DNA of 64,000 bases, from positions 1 through 64,000 of the forward strand of contig JAZSEW010000055.1 in the NCBI GenBank assembly GCA_045531895.1, in the 5' to 3' direction. Origin of the DNA: SIG299 sp045531895 (lineage in GTDB: Bacteria; Bacillota; Clostridia; Lachnospirales; Lachnospiraceae). How positions within the stretch are numbered: the stretch's first letter is position 1; every line of letters begins with the position of its first letter. A program made the position numbers and the translations under genes. The notes beneath the pieces are model-generated. The model was not told where the DNA came from and did not search any database. It saw nothing but the letters and a program-made list of their open reading frames with translations. Shown in pieces: positions 50,727 to 59,895 of the stretch.

Positions 50727-51884
50727 TTATAAGCTCATCTTTAAAATTTCCATAACATCTTTCTTATCAAGAGCCACATAGGCATACTGCAGACCACCAA
50801 ACTTCACTGCGTCCTCTGCCATTGCTTCAAATTTAGACTCGTCAATGCCCACCTCGGAGAGTTTCATCGGGATACCACAGTCACGGAAAAATTCCTCTGT
50901 AGCATCAATGCCGTAATTTGCTGCCTTCCAGTTATCTTCCTCCTGAATATCCCACACATTTCTTGCATATTCCGCAAACTTTTCTACTGTAGCATCACTT
51001 AAAATGTAGCGCATCCAACGAGGAGTCACAATCGCAAGACCCACACCATGAGTAATATCATAAAAAGCACTGAGTTCATGTTCGATTGGATGACAGGTCC
51101 ATGCCCCGCCCTTACCTGCGGAAGTAAGACCATTTAATGCCTGTGTACTTGCCCACATAAGATTTGCTCTCGCCTCGTAGTTATCCGGCTGTTTTAATGC
51201 AATCGGACAATACTTGATACAGGTCTTTAAAATACTTTCCGCAAAACGATCCGTCAGATATGCAGTTTCTGTCTTCTGGAAGTACTGTTCAAATACATGG
51301 GACATAATATCTGCCGTACCTGCTGCTGTCTGGCTTGCAGGCAAAGTGAACAGATAGGTCGGGTCGCAGATGGATGCCACCGGCTTAAAGTAGTGAGAAG
51401 AAGTTCCCAGCTTTTCATTGGTAGCCATATTTGAAATAACCGCATTCTTATTCATTTCAGAACCGGTTGCCGCCAGTGTTAAAATAGTCACAATTGGAAG
51501 CACCTTGCCGATTTTACTGTTATCCACAACTAAATCCCAGGCATCGCCATCGTAGTTGGCACCGCCTGCAATTACCTTTGATGCGTCGATAACACTGCCG
51601 CCGCCAACTGCCAGCACAACCTCAATTCCATGCTCCTTACAAAGCTTTACACCCTCTCTGACAGACTCGATCTTTGGGTTTGGCTCAATGCCGGACAGTT
51701 CATAAATTTCGCAATTGGAAAGCAGTTCCTGAATCTTTGCATAAATGCCGTTCTTCTTAATGCTTCCGCCTCCATATACCATTAAAACCTTTTTGCCCAG
51801 AGGTGCAATCAACTCCGGTAATGTGTTAATCTGGTCCTTTCCGAAACGTACATCAGTGTAAACGTGATAAGTAAAATTGTTCAT
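50727..51884 (-). CDS. Iron-containing alcohol dehydrogenase
   Basis: A 385-residue type III alcohol dehydrogenase, NAD(P)-linked, of the butanol dehydrogenase (BDH) kind. The N-terminal cofactor fold has VLMVYGGGSIKKNG; AVGGGSVIDASK binds the coenzyme, and metal ligands fall in TADIMSHVFEQYF and ..GGAWTCHPIEHELSAFYDITHGVGLAIV. The start at 51884 (MNNFTYHVYT) is supported by GGAGG 8 bp upstream. It lies 10 bp upstream of the esterase gene. Likely makes alcohol from an aldehyde in fermentation. Confidence 0.93.
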   Translation of the reverse strand: MNNFTYHVYTDVRFGKDQINTLPELIAPLGKKVLMVYGGGSIKKNGIYAKIQELLSNCEIYELSGIEPNPKIESVREGVKLCKEHGIEVVLAVGGGSVIDASKVIAGGANYDGDAWDLVVDNSKIGKVLPIVTILTLAATGSEMNKNAVISNMATNEKLGTSSHYFKPVASICDPTYLFTLPASQTAAGTADIMSHVFEQYFQKTETAYLTDRFAESILKTCIKYCPIALKQPDNYEARANLMWASTQALNGLTSAGKGGAWTCHPIEHELSAFYDITHGVGLAIVTPRWMRYILSDATVEKFAEYARNVWDIQEEDNWKAANYGIDATEEFFRDCGIPMKLSEVGIDESKFEAMAEDAVKFGGLQYAYVALDKKDVMEILKMSL

Positions 51885-51939
51885 GTGTAAATCCTCCAAT
51901 ATTTATTATATTTGTGTAAACTGCACAGGCAGTTATCTT

Positions 51940-52932
51940 CTATTGTTCTTCATTATTATCCAGATACCGCTTTAAGAACTTTAAAATTTCCATCGTACCG
52001 TCCACCAACCGATTATGCTGATAATAACGGTTGCAGGAAAAGTAGCCAAAATACCCCCAGGGATCCTTAGTTTGCGGTCCCCAGTCCCATAGTCCATCTT
52101 CTCTTGCCTGTTCCAAAAGCCAATCCACAGCATGATGTAAATACAAACCAGACCCTTGAAACTGGTTGATATAATTAAAGGTGTGCATCCACCGCCTCAT
52201 CTGCTTATGACAAAACTCCTCCGGCAGTTTCTCCGGCGTTTTGTCCCAAAAATGTCCATAGGCATTGGCATGACCACCCAAGTGCCTTAACATAGCATCT
52301 TCTATCCCCGGTGCCAAACGCTCTCTGCGTTTTAACACCAGTTCACTCTGCACCGGAACTAATCTTTTCTCCCGTGTTAAAAACACCTCATGCTGAGCCG
52401 CTGCATCCGCCTCATAGGAATATTCTCCTGATTCATAGGCTCGATGGACAATGTAATGCCACTGATTGTAAATGTCATCACATTCTGCTGTGTGGGACTG
52501 AATTGCCTCCAGATAATTGCAGACAATAGCATTTTGCCATGGAACCGCCCGCTCATTGGTCTCAAATACTTTTTCTGTACCGGTGCCATCTAACAAAGAC
52601 AGTAAATACTCTCTTGCCATGAAAAGGATGTCCCTGTCTTCCACGGTTAGTCCAATATACAGGCACCGCTCGATACCAACTCCGGAGGTGGGAATTTTCG
52701 TCTTTACTGAATAGTCCTTAGAACGAATTCTTCCCCAGCCACCGTTTGCTTCCTGACACTGATACATCTCTTCCACAATGTCGCTCTTTAAAAATTCCCT
52801 ACGCAGCTCTGTGAGACGCTCATCCTCATACGGCACATCAAGCAGCGTATACAAAATATTGTAACGCACTGCCGGATACTCGCAGAAATCGTATAACGCC
52901 ATGGCGTGTTTTTCAAATTCAGCTCTGGTCAT
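51940..52932 (-). CDS. Protein of unknown function, possible alpha/alpha-toroid
   Basis: A 330-residue soluble protein, without signal peptide. QCQEANGGWGRI near residue 60 and AREDGLWDWGPQ near residue 285 resemble the QxxxGxW repeats of terpenoid-cyclase-like alpha/alpha barrels, so it may have such a fold. There is no catalytic DxDD motif. I do not recognise a family with known role. It lies upstream of the alcohol dehydrogenase gene by 55 bp and is divergent from the WYL regulator gene. Confidence 0.7.
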   Translation of the reverse strand: MTRAEFEKHAMALYDFCEYPAVRYNILYTLLDVPYEDERLTELRREFLKSDIVEEMYQCQEANGGWGRIRSKDYSVKTKIPTSGVGIERCLYIGLTVEDRDILFMAREYLLSLLDGTGTEKVFETNERAVPWQNAIVCNYLEAIQSHTAECDDIYNQWHYIVHRAYESGEYSYEADAAAQHEVFLTREKRLVPVQSELVLKRRERLAPGIEDAMLRHLGGHANAYGHFWDKTPEKLPEEFCHKQMRRWMHTFNYINQFQGSGLYLHHAVDWLLEQAREDGLWDWGPQTKDPWGYFGYFSCNRYYQHNRLVDGTMEILKFLKRYLDNNEEQ

Positions 52933-53094
52933 GGGGAGACTCCTTTTGGTTATGCAAAACGTATGGTCTTAAGAGATTTTCGCTCTTTGCAAAATTCTAT
53001 GAACATTTTACCACAAATGAATCCAAAATCATAGCGGGATTTACGATAACTTCTTGTACATTTTCAAAACTTCAACTATACTGTCATTAAAACT

Positions 53095-53129
53095 ATGACG
53101 TAACGTTGTCATACTTTATTTGCTATACT
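53095..53129 (+). promoter_or_regulatory. Operator-like dyad and -10 box ahead of the WYL gene
   Basis: An imperfect palindrome ATGACGTAACGTTGTCAT (53095-53112) overlaps the -35 region, and TATACT (53124-53129) is the -10 box 30 bp before the ATG. It is a likely autoregulatory site of the WYL regulator. Confidence 0.5.
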
Positions 53130-53158
53130 AATTTCGGAAGAAGAAAAGGAGGCTTCCC

Positions 53159-54100
53159 ATGAAAATTGATCGTCTGATGGGCATTGTCGTTTATTTATTG
53201 AATCACGGACGCACATCCGCACAAAAGCTGGCTGAAGAATTTGAGGTTTCCTCCAGAACTATTGTAAGAGATTTAGAAGCACTGGACCAAGCCGGCATTC
53301 CCATACAATCCTTTTATGGTGTAGACGGTGGTTACCAGCTGATGGAAAATTATGTTTTTGAGAAGCAGATTGCCTCTCGAACTGAATATGACTGGATTAT
53401 CACGGCCCTACAGGGTATGGCCAGTGCCTATACCAACAAGAGTCTGGAGCAGACTCTTGCAAAACTCCAAAGCATTGCTCCGTCAAAAAGCAACACTGTT
53501 TCTGTAGATTTTAGTGTCGCTACAGAAGAGGACAAAATAAATAAACAGCTTATACTGTTAGAGGATGCAATCGAAAAACAATGTATGGTTCGTTTTTCCT
53601 ATACCAACAGCCACGATGAAGTCAAGGAACGTCTGGTGGAGCCGGTGCAGTTGCAATATAAATGGTACAACTGGTATCTGATTGCTTATCACGAGAAATA
53701 TCAGGATTACTGCATGTTTAAGCTGGTCCGCATGGACAATTTGGAAGTAACCGATATTCCAAACACCAGAGCCCACAATCCTGCGGACATCAAACTAAAG
53801 GATAGTCAGGAACCCATCTGGAACATTAAGCTTCACGGAAAAGCAAGTATTAAGTCTAAGTGCCGGGAATATTTAAACGGACTGGTCACAAAGGAATTTG
53901 AAAACGGAGATTTTGAATTCTGCTTCTCCGTTCCGGAGCACGAGACGTTCTGGTATGGCGTGCTTCTTTCTTTTGGAAACAAGGCGAAAGTAATCGAACC
54001 AATAGAACTTAAGGAACGTATTTTACGGACCTGCAATGACATTAAACAACTGTATGAAAAAAATAACATAACGGAGGACAACCAATATGAGCAAAATTGA
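53159..54100 (+). CDS. HTH/WYL-domain regulator (YafY-like)
   Basis: A 313-residue transcription regulator. The N-terminal winged helix lies at residues 1-60 (LMGIVVYLLNHGRTSAQKLAEEFEVSSRTIVRDLEAL core). The WYL ligand domain spans about 135-210, with KWYNWYLIAYHEKYQDYCMFKLVRM, followed by a WCX-type C-terminal domain. WYL proteins bind nucleotide-like ligands; this one is next to a RidA gene it overlaps by 14 bp and presumably regulates. AAGGAGG precedes the ATG. Confidence 0.92.
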   Translation: MKIDRLMGIVVYLLNHGRTSAQKLAEEFEVSSRTIVRDLEALDQAGIPIQSFYGVDGGYQLMENYVFEKQIASRTEYDWIITALQGMASAYTNKSLEQTLAKLQSIAPSKSNTVSVDFSVATEEDKINKQLILLEDAIEKQCMVRFSYTNSHDEVKERLVEPVQLQYKWYNWYLIAYHEKYQDYCMFKLVRMDNLEVTDIPNTRAHNPADIKLKDSQEPIWNIKLHGKASIKSKCREYLNGLVTKEFENGDFEFCFSVPEHETFWYGVLLSFGNKAKVIEPIELKERILRTCNDIKQLYEKNNITEDNQYEQN

Positions 54101-54446
54101 ACGCTATGAAATCAACGAAAACTGGGCCCATTCCGGCATCGTAAAGGCCGGGGATTTTTACTTTTTAAGCTACTGCGTCCGCAATATTGGCGGAACCATC
54201 GAAGAGCAGGTAACCGGTGCCTTTGACCACATGGAGGAGCGTCTTGCATCCGTAGGTCTGACACTGGAAAACGTTGTTAAAATGGACTGTCTGTTTAAAA
54301 ACATCTGGGACATTCCGGTCATGGAAAATGTCATCAGGGAACGTTTTCACGGAAAGTATCCGGCAAGAAAGTCCATCCAGACCGAGTTTGCAGACCGGGG
54401 CGGGCTGCTGTTTCAGGTAGATGCAGTGGCGTATTGTGAGAAATAA
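54087..54446 (+). CDS. RidA-family protein
   Basis: A 119-residue YjgF/RidA protein, trimeric enamine/imine deaminase family that clears 2-aminoacrylate. The first half carries HSGIVKAGDFYFLSYCVRNIGGTIEEQV and the C-terminal half has ARKSIQTEF; the substrate-binding Arg in the usual xPPARST motif appears as ARK. It overlaps the end of the WYL regulator gene by 14 bp, so translation is coupled. Confidence 0.88.
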   Translation: MSKIERYEINENWAHSGIVKAGDFYFLSYCVRNIGGTIEEQVTGAFDHMEERLASVGLTLENVVKMDCLFKNIWDIPVMENVIRERFHGKYPARKSIQTEFADRGGLLFQVDAVAYCEK

Positions 54447-54456
54447 TTACAGCAAA

Positions 54457-54479
54457 GGCTGCTCCTTAAACGAGCAGCC
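54457..54479. terminator. Hairpin between convergent RidA and PlsC-like genes
   Basis: An 8-bp GGCTGCTC/GAGCAGCC stem with a 7-nt loop follows the RidA stop by 10 bp. T-tracts are weak on both strands. Confidence 0.5.
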
Positions 54480-54527
54480 GATACACCGCCACCAATATTT
54501 CTTCCACATCATCCGGCACTTCATCTC

Positions 54528-55265
54528 TTATCTCATTTCAATTTGCAGAGCTTCCTGCTTTGCAAGTTCATTAAGCTTCTGCTGAATCCGCTCCTTCACC
54601 ATCTCAGCAATTTCTACCGTTTTCATTCCCTGAAATTCTTCATATGGAATCGGTTTTAAAAAATGTACTTGCGTTGTTACCGGCGTAAGCTGCCAGCTGT
54701 TATATACGTTACCGGAATTCCAGATTACTACCGGAACAATCGGTGTTTTCGACTTTAAGGAAATCTTAAAACAGCCGGATTTAAACTCTCCCATAGCATT
54801 CTGTGCTTTTTTAGAATAGCCGCCTTCCGGAAATAAAACAAAGCGACGCCCTTCCGACACTTCCTTCGTCATTTCGTTAATCACTGTCAGTGCCTGTCTG
54901 GTATCATTGATATCCATACGTTTTCCACGAATCAAATCAATGATTTGTCTGATAAACGGACCATGGGATTTTGCCTGATCCATCACTACGGAACAAGGCA
55001 AATCATGCACGGAAACTATACCATAGGTATCGTATTTTCCCTGATGGTTCGGATACATCATATAACCGCCTTCCTTGGGCAGATTTTCCATGCCAAAACC
55101 GAGCGTGCGGATATGACCGCTTCTCTGCATCAAGTCAACAATATAATTTGCATAAGCATAACATTCTTCTTCCTTTATGTTATCTGCTGCCATGCGCTCC
55201 ATTTTTTTTAAAATTCCCGGTAATATAAATATATTTCTAATAACGGTATAAGGCAATCTCCACAT
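54528..55265 (-). CDS. 1-acyl-glycerol-3-phosphate acyltransferase (PlsC-like)
   Basis: A 245-residue membrane-bound acyltransferase that makes phosphatidic acid. The motifs are NHQGKYD (H-x4-D), the FPEGG block and IVPVVIWNSG; hydrophobic N-terminus WRLPYTVIRNIFILPGIL sits in the membrane. ATG at 55265 with AAAAGGAC about 9 bp upstream is preferred; the ORF extends 25 codons further upstream without a ribosome-binding site. Single gene, convergent with RidA. Confidence 0.88.
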   Translation of the reverse strand: MWRLPYTVIRNIFILPGILKKMERMAADNIKEEECYAYANYIVDLMQRSGHIRTLGFGMENLPKEGGYMMYPNHQGKYDTYGIVSVHDLPCSVVMDQAKSHGPFIRQIIDLIRGKRMDINDTRQALTVINEMTKEVSEGRRFVLFPEGGYSKKAQNAMGEFKSGCFKISLKSKTPIVPVVIWNSGNVYNSWQLTPVTTQVHFLKPIPYEEFQGMKTVEIAEMVKERIQQKLNELAKQEALQIEMR

Positions 55266-55356
55266 ACTTCTTTTGTCCTTTTCTATTAGTTCACAAAAAT
55301 ATACAAAAGACAGTATACCACATATTTTATAATATTTCATTATTTTTTTTCATTGT

Positions 55357-56223
55357 TTATGAACTTTTTATCATTACCCAGAAATTATCCGGTCTTTCTA
55401 TTGCAAAACACACTTGTTCTGCTATCTTTTCCGCAGAATTTATCTGTTGTTCCCTCAATACCCGCTCTGCTACTTCAATAATCTTCGGAAGATATACCAT
55501 GCAATTTCCACGTTCCAAAACCTTCTTGCATATATCAAGCAGCAACCCATACGGAATTTTCTGCGGAACAACACCTTCTATCAATGCCGGATACTGAATT
55601 TTCAGATTATCTGTCAATTTTTTAATGATATCCGCATTTAGAATTTCTCCATACTTCGACCGCACCGTTTCTTCCAGTTTCTTCACCATATAATCTACCG
55701 TTTCTTCATTGATTTCGGTAAGTTCTTCTTTATACAACACATTTTCATAGGAGAGAATGTAAAATTCTTTAGGCTTTATGCAACCTTCATCCCTAATCTG
55801 TACAATCGGAAGCAGAATTCCTTCCCATGCAAGTTGTACGCGAACATCTAATATCTTATCCACAAAGCGGTTATCCAGAAATGCAGTCACAACATCTTTT
55901 CCAAAAATAAGTTTCAACGGTGCCAGACTACTCTGCAGAAAGCGCCAGATTTCTTCCTGCCTTTGCATATCCCCGTCCTCAGTAATTTTCCCAGTACCGA
56001 TTTCCAACAAATAATCCGCACTCACATCCAATATCATGCAAATGCTGTTTACCATAGAAATATCCGGGCTGCTAAGGCCCTTTTCCCACTTACTTAGTGC
56101 CTGAGGCGTCACTCCGAGTCGGTTTGCCAGTTCCTCCTGCGTAAAGCCTTTATTTCTACGACACTCTGCCAGTTTAGCTCCAAAACGTTCCTGGGTTTGA
56201 TTTATATTTTCCACATGCACCAT
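55357..56223 (-). CDS. XRE-family regulator with large C-terminal domain
   Basis: A 288-residue protein with N-terminal Cro/C1 HTH (about residues 10-65: LAECRRNKGFTQEELANRLGVTPQALSKWEKGLSSPD). About 200 residues of unknown, mostly helical domain follow, with no membrane helix. The start is uncertain: ATG 56223 or GTG 56214, both close to AAAAGGAG. It is monocistronic, convergent with nothing, between PlsC and the HAD gene. Confidence 0.82.
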   Translation of the reverse strand: MVHVENINQTQERFGAKLAECRRNKGFTQEELANRLGVTPQALSKWEKGLSSPDISMVNSICMILDVSADYLLEIGTGKITEDGDMQRQEEIWRFLQSSLAPLKLIFGKDVVTAFLDNRFVDKILDVRVQLAWEGILLPIVQIRDEGCIKPKEFYILSYENVLYKEELTEINEETVDYMVKKLEETVRSKYGEILNADIIKKLTDNLKIQYPALIEGVVPQKIPYGLLLDICKKVLERGNCMVYLPKIIEVAERVLREQQINSAEKIAEQVCFAIERPDNFWVMIKSS

Positions 56224-56392
56224 CTCCTTTTCCTCGCCTGTACAGAAAAAGCACAACCAATCATGTCATATTCGTTGTGCTCTTCATGCTTTGTAAACTT
56301 ATTGTACTGTATTCGACACATTTCGTAAAACAACCTTTTGTTGAAGCCAATTCAACGCCAAGTATAAAGGCTGCTGCAACAAAAAAACAGTA

Positions 56393-57211
56393 TTATACAT
56401 ACCTCCGATAATTCTGCGCCAACCACTTTGCCACACCATCGTCATCGTTAGTTCCAATCACACCTGTAGCAATAGCCTTCAACTCCGGCACCGCATTTTC
56501 CATAGCATAACATTCGTCCGCCACTTCAAACATCGGAATATCGTTCACTGCATCACCAAAAACAATAACCTTTTCAAAACCCAGCAGTTGTTTTAATTGC
56601 AAGAGGGCATCCGCTTTCGTCGCATGTTGCGGCATTACTTCCAGCCAGATTTCATCACTGTAGGTATCCTTTGCACATATACTTCTATACTTTTTCTTTA
56701 CTTCCTCATAAGCTCCGGAGAGTTCCTCCTTTGTTCCAATACAAGTAAAATAGTGTACCGAACCATCTAAAATGTGTTTTTCTCCTTCCACAGGATTTTC
56801 TCTCACATCTCCCACGTGATCATCTAAAAAGGACTGGGTTCCTGCACCTATTCTGGTACAGTCAAAGGAGTATTTTTCTGCCCCGTTTTGAAAAGATGCC
56901 ACAATTGGGTCTAACCCATACTTGCGAAGAATTCCATAAATTTCTGCCGCTTCTTCTTTTGTAAACGCATTTTCTTTTAAGATGCTCCAATCCGGATTAT
57001 GAATGATGGCACCATTCTTTGTGACAACCGGCATGCCAAAATTCACATTGTTTGTAAGTAAGGAAGAAGAATATATCGACCTTGCTGTTGCATAGGAAAA
57101 TGCCACGCCTTCTGCAATCAGCCGGTTAATAATTTCTGCCGCTTCTTCCGAAACGTTTTTATCACTTTTCAGCAACGTTCCGTCAAGGTCCGTAATGAAC
57201 AATGTTTTCAT
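56393..57211 (-). CDS. Cof-type HAD hydrolase
   Basis: A 272-residue HAD subfamily IIB phosphatase. Motif I is ITDLDGTLLKSD (D8 and D10), motif II is ATARSIYSS (TAR), and motifs III/IV are KADALLQLKQLLGFEKVIVFGDAVNDIPMF. The C2 cap lies in between (about 85-200). Start ATG overlaps the stop of the epimerase-like gene (ATGA), so both are coupled. Substrate, likely a sugar phosphate, fits the operon with TIM-barrel epimerase and ThuA-like genes. Confidence 0.92.
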   Translation of the reverse strand: MKTLFITDLDGTLLKSDKNVSEEAAEIINRLIAEGVAFSYATARSIYSSSLLTNNVNFGMPVVTKNGAIIHNPDWSILKENAFTKEEAAEIYGILRKYGLDPIVASFQNGAEKYSFDCTRIGAGTQSFLDDHVGDVRENPVEGEKHILDGSVHYFTCIGTKEELSGAYEEVKKKYRSICAKDTYSDEIWLEVMPQHATKADALLQLKQLLGFEKVIVFGDAVNDIPMFEVADECYAMENAVPELKAIATGVIGTNDDDGVAKWLAQNYRRYV

Positions 57212-58020
57212 AAAAACCCCCTTAAAAACTCTGCACTCTGCTTCATACACACTTCCTGCCCTTCCACATCAAAATGTTCAATAGCAAGATAACCATCATA
57301 CTGCTTCTTTTGAAGCCTGTACAAAATCTTTCCAAAGGGAATATATCCGCTTCCGGTTTGAACAGATGCCTGATTTGCCCCGCATCTGTCCTTGCAATGC
57401 ACATGGGCAATCCTTTCACTTAATAATTCCCAGGCATCAAAAACATCTTCTCCGTAAAACAGGAAATTTCCGGTGTCCAATGTGTACCTTAGCTCCGGCA
57501 CCTGCTGCAAAAACCACCAGATACCATACATACCGGAAAGAGGAGAATTCTTATCATCAAAATCCTCCACTGTCACAGTAACATTCTTTTCTTTGCCTAA
57601 CTTTGTAATATAGGACAAGCCTTCTTTCATACGACGAATTTCTTGATTACGTTCAAAGAATTCTGCAATCCACTCTCCATGCGGCATTACTTCCTGCATC
57701 TTTTCAGAATCTTCACCGGACAAAAATCCCGGCACTACCAAAATTCTTGCTGCACCGACCTGTACTGCTGTTTCAATATGCTTTCTGGATTTCTCTGTTT
57801 CGTCACATTGACCCATATCATAAAACTCATAAATGCAACTGATATTTAACCCGTTCTGTTTCAGTAAATCCAAAATTTCCGGGTTTCCGGTTAAATAACT
57901 CAAATTGATTTCCACTGCCTCAATACCTGCTGCCCTTACCCCTGCCAGCAACTCTTCCAGTGTTTTTCCCGTCTGCTCCTGAGCCTGTAACACATGGTCA
58001 AAAAATACCGATAATTTCAT
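57208..58020 (-). CDS. Sugar phosphate isomerase/epimerase-like TIM-barrel protein
   Basis: A 270-residue AP endonuclease 2-type TIM-barrel. Landmarks are VEINLSYL, VTVEDFDDKNSPLSG (metal Glu), YTLDTGNFLFYGEDVFD (Asp and Asn), IAHVHCKDRCG (His), and YLAIEHFDVEGQE (Glu), the usual metal-binding set. These enzymes isomerise or epimerise keto-sugars. GGAGG overlaps the stop of the ThuA-like gene 2 bp upstream. It belongs to a three-gene operon with ThuA-like and Cof-type genes. Confidence 0.9.
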   Translation of the reverse strand: MKLSVFFDHVLQAQEQTGKTLEELLAGVRAAGIEAVEINLSYLTGNPEILDLLKQNGLNISCIYEFYDMGQCDETEKSRKHIETAVQVGAARILVVPGFLSGEDSEKMQEVMPHGEWIAEFFERNQEIRRMKEGLSYITKLGKEKNVTVTVEDFDDKNSPLSGMYGIWWFLQQVPELRYTLDTGNFLFYGEDVFDAWELLSERIAHVHCKDRCGANQASVQTGSGYIPFGKILYRLQKKQYDGYLAIEHFDVEGQEVCMKQSAEFLRGFL

Positions 58021-58022
58021 TG

Positions 58023-58733
58023 TCAACCTCCTTGTTTTACCTCCACGCATTCCGGAAATTTTCTCGTCAGTACCGGAGCGCAGAAACGCACACCATTCAC
58101 GATAATCTTCTGAATGTACGGGTGATAATAAATCGGATATTCTTCATGTCCCGGCTGGAAATAAAAGATTTTTCCATAGCCCCTTGTAAAGGTACATCCA
58201 CTGCGGAACACTTCTCCACCGGAAAACCAGCCGGTGAAAATCACATCGTCCGGCTTTGGAATATCAAAAAATTCTCCGTACATTTCCTCTTCGGGAAGTT
58301 CAATCACTTCAGGCACGCCTGTCGCAATCGGATGAGTCGGCAGGGTGCACCAAAGCTTTTCCTTATCACCATGGCGCCACTTTAATGTCATGGAAGTACC
58401 CAAAAGTTTTTTCAAGATTTTGCTAAAATGAGCAGAATGCAATGCCACCAGTCCCATACCACTAAGCACATGCTTCCGTACTCTCTCTGCCACTTCCTCA
58501 GAAAACTCCTCCTGCAAGGCATGACTCCAAATAATCAGTACATCAGTGTCCTGTAATACCGCTTCTGTCAGGCCGTGCTCCGGTTCATAAAAGGTAGCAG
58601 TCCGCACGGTAAAGTCTTCTTCTCTTTTTAAGAATCCGGCAATACAGCCATGAATTCCTTCCGGGTATACTCTGCGGATGCCTTCATATTCCTGTTCGTG
58701 TTTATATTCGTTCCAAACGGTAATTTTCAACAT
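58023..58733 (-). CDS. ThuA-domain protein
   Basis: A 236-residue ThuA-like protein (class I glutamine amidotransferase-like fold), often in sugar utilisation operons. WNEYKHEQEYEGIRRVYPEGIH at the N-terminus, LIIWSHALQEEFS, GLVALHSAHFSKILKKLLG, and GYGKIFYFQPGHEEYPIYYHP are family blocks. ATG 58733 is used. First gene of the operon with the epimerase-like and Cof-type genes. Suggests breakdown of an uncommon sugar; no transporter gene is here. Confidence 0.9.
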   Translation of the reverse strand: MLKITVWNEYKHEQEYEGIRRVYPEGIHGCIAGFLKREEDFTVRTATFYEPEHGLTEAVLQDTDVLIIWSHALQEEFSEEVAERVRKHVLSGMGLVALHSAHFSKILKKLLGTSMTLKWRHGDKEKLWCTLPTHPIATGVPEVIELPEEEMYGEFFDIPKPDDVIFTGWFSGGEVFRSGCTFTRGYGKIFYFQPGHEEYPIYYHPYIQKIIVNGVRFCAPVLTRKFPECVEVKQGG

Positions 58734-58786
58734 TGTTTCTGCTTCCTCCCCTTGCATTTGTACCTGTTCAAATTATCACAAGTTTA

Positions 58787-59650
58787 TTATTGAATATCAA
58801 TAATCACCAGCTCCGGGCGATTAAAAATTCTTGGAACCGGTGTACTCTCCCTCGCAAGACCACGGCTGACAATCATGGTTCCTGTTTCATAATCATATCT
58901 GCCTCCGGCATACTCAGGAAATATTCCCTGATGTGGAGCATACAGACCATTCAGCACAAACGGTATCCTCCACTGTCCTCCATGGGCATGACCGGAAAGA
59001 ATTAAATCAAAATCATACTTCTGATAGGTTTCAAAAAATTCCGGACGATGACTGAGTAAAATCGTATAATGCTCTGTTCCCACTGCAATTACTGCTTCTT
59101 CCACACTCGCTAACTGCTCCTCTATTGGAACCTCTTCTGCCAGATACTTTGTCACATCCGGATCATCCACACCACAAATGCTTATGGTCTGTCCGTTAAT
59201 TTCAATGGTATCACAGTCTCCTGACAAAACAGTAATTCCACAGGATTCTATAATCCCCAGAATTGTTTCAATATCTCTACTCCAGTATTCATGATTTCCG
59301 GTCACATAATAACACGGATATCTCTCTGCCAACTGCCGTATGGCAATTTCCGCATTCTCATACGAACGCTTATCATCAAAAATATCACCGCCAAGCAGCA
59401 CAATATCCGGTTGTTGTTCTATCACTGCATTCACCAAGGTAGATTGATGTTTACCGTATTTATCAGAATGTAAGTCAGTAATCAAAGCAATGCGCACCGG
59501 TTGATTCACTTTTTCTGTTTCAATCGTGTAAAATACTGTTTTCAGGCGGGCGTCACATACTAGAAGTAAAACCAGAATAATCAGTAAGCACAGGATTACT
59601 ATGCGAACTGACTTTTTGCGCTTTCCGTGTTTTTTTGTCCCTGTTTTCAA
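58787..59650 (-). CDS. Membrane-anchored metallophosphoesterase (YkuE-like)
   Basis: A 287-residue calcineurin-like phosphoesterase. An N-terminal transmembrane helix (about residues 15-35, VRIVILCLLIILVLLLVC) is followed by the metal motifs ALITDLHSDKYG (DxH), GGDIFDD (GD), VTGNHEYWSR (GNHE), LLSHRPEFF and SGHAHGGQW (GHxHGGQ). The likely start is TTG at 59650 with AGGAG 8 bp upstream; an upstream ATG lacks a site. Homologues act on phospholipids or UDP-sugars at the membrane. Confidence 0.92.
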   Translation of the reverse strand: MKTGTKKHGKRKKSVRIVILCLLIILVLLLVCDARLKTVFYTIETEKVNQPVRIALITDLHSDKYGKHQSTLVNAVIEQQPDIVLLGGDIFDDKRSYENAEIAIRQLAERYPCYYVTGNHEYWSRDIETILGIIESCGITVLSGDCDTIEINGQTISICGVDDPDVTKYLAEEVPIEEQLASVEEAVIAVGTEHYTILLSHRPEFFETYQKYDFDLILSGHAHGGQWRIPFVLNGLYAPHQGIFPEYAGGRYDYETGTMIVSRGLARESTPVPRIFNRPELVIIDIQ

Positions 59651-59681
59651 GAAAATTCTCCTATCCCAATCATACAATTAT

Positions 59682-59885
59682 TTATTGTGTAAACTGTATT
59701 ATAATTCCTAACAATCCACACACAATTCCGCTAACTGCTATAATAATCAGTTTCGAAATAATATATTTCTCATGTTTCTCTAAACATTCCGTCTCATGCT
59801 TTTTACAATATTTCTTTAAGGAAACATAATTCCAAATTCCAACAAACACAAGAAAAAGCATCACCACTACAAGTATGTACTTCAT
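59682..59885 (-). CDS. Small two-helix membrane protein
   Basis: A 67-residue protein with two hydrophobic segments (about 2-20 and 46-64) and a basic, Cys-containing loop between them (KKYCKKHETECLEKHEKY). ATG at 59885 has GAGGATAT upstream. It is between the phosphatase and the metallophosphoesterase genes. Not recognised. Confidence 0.65.
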   Translation of the reverse strand: MKYILVVVMLFLVFVGIWNYVSLKKYCKKHETECLEKHEKYIISKLIIIAVSGIVCGLLGIIIQFTQ

Positions 59886-59895
59886 TTCTATATCC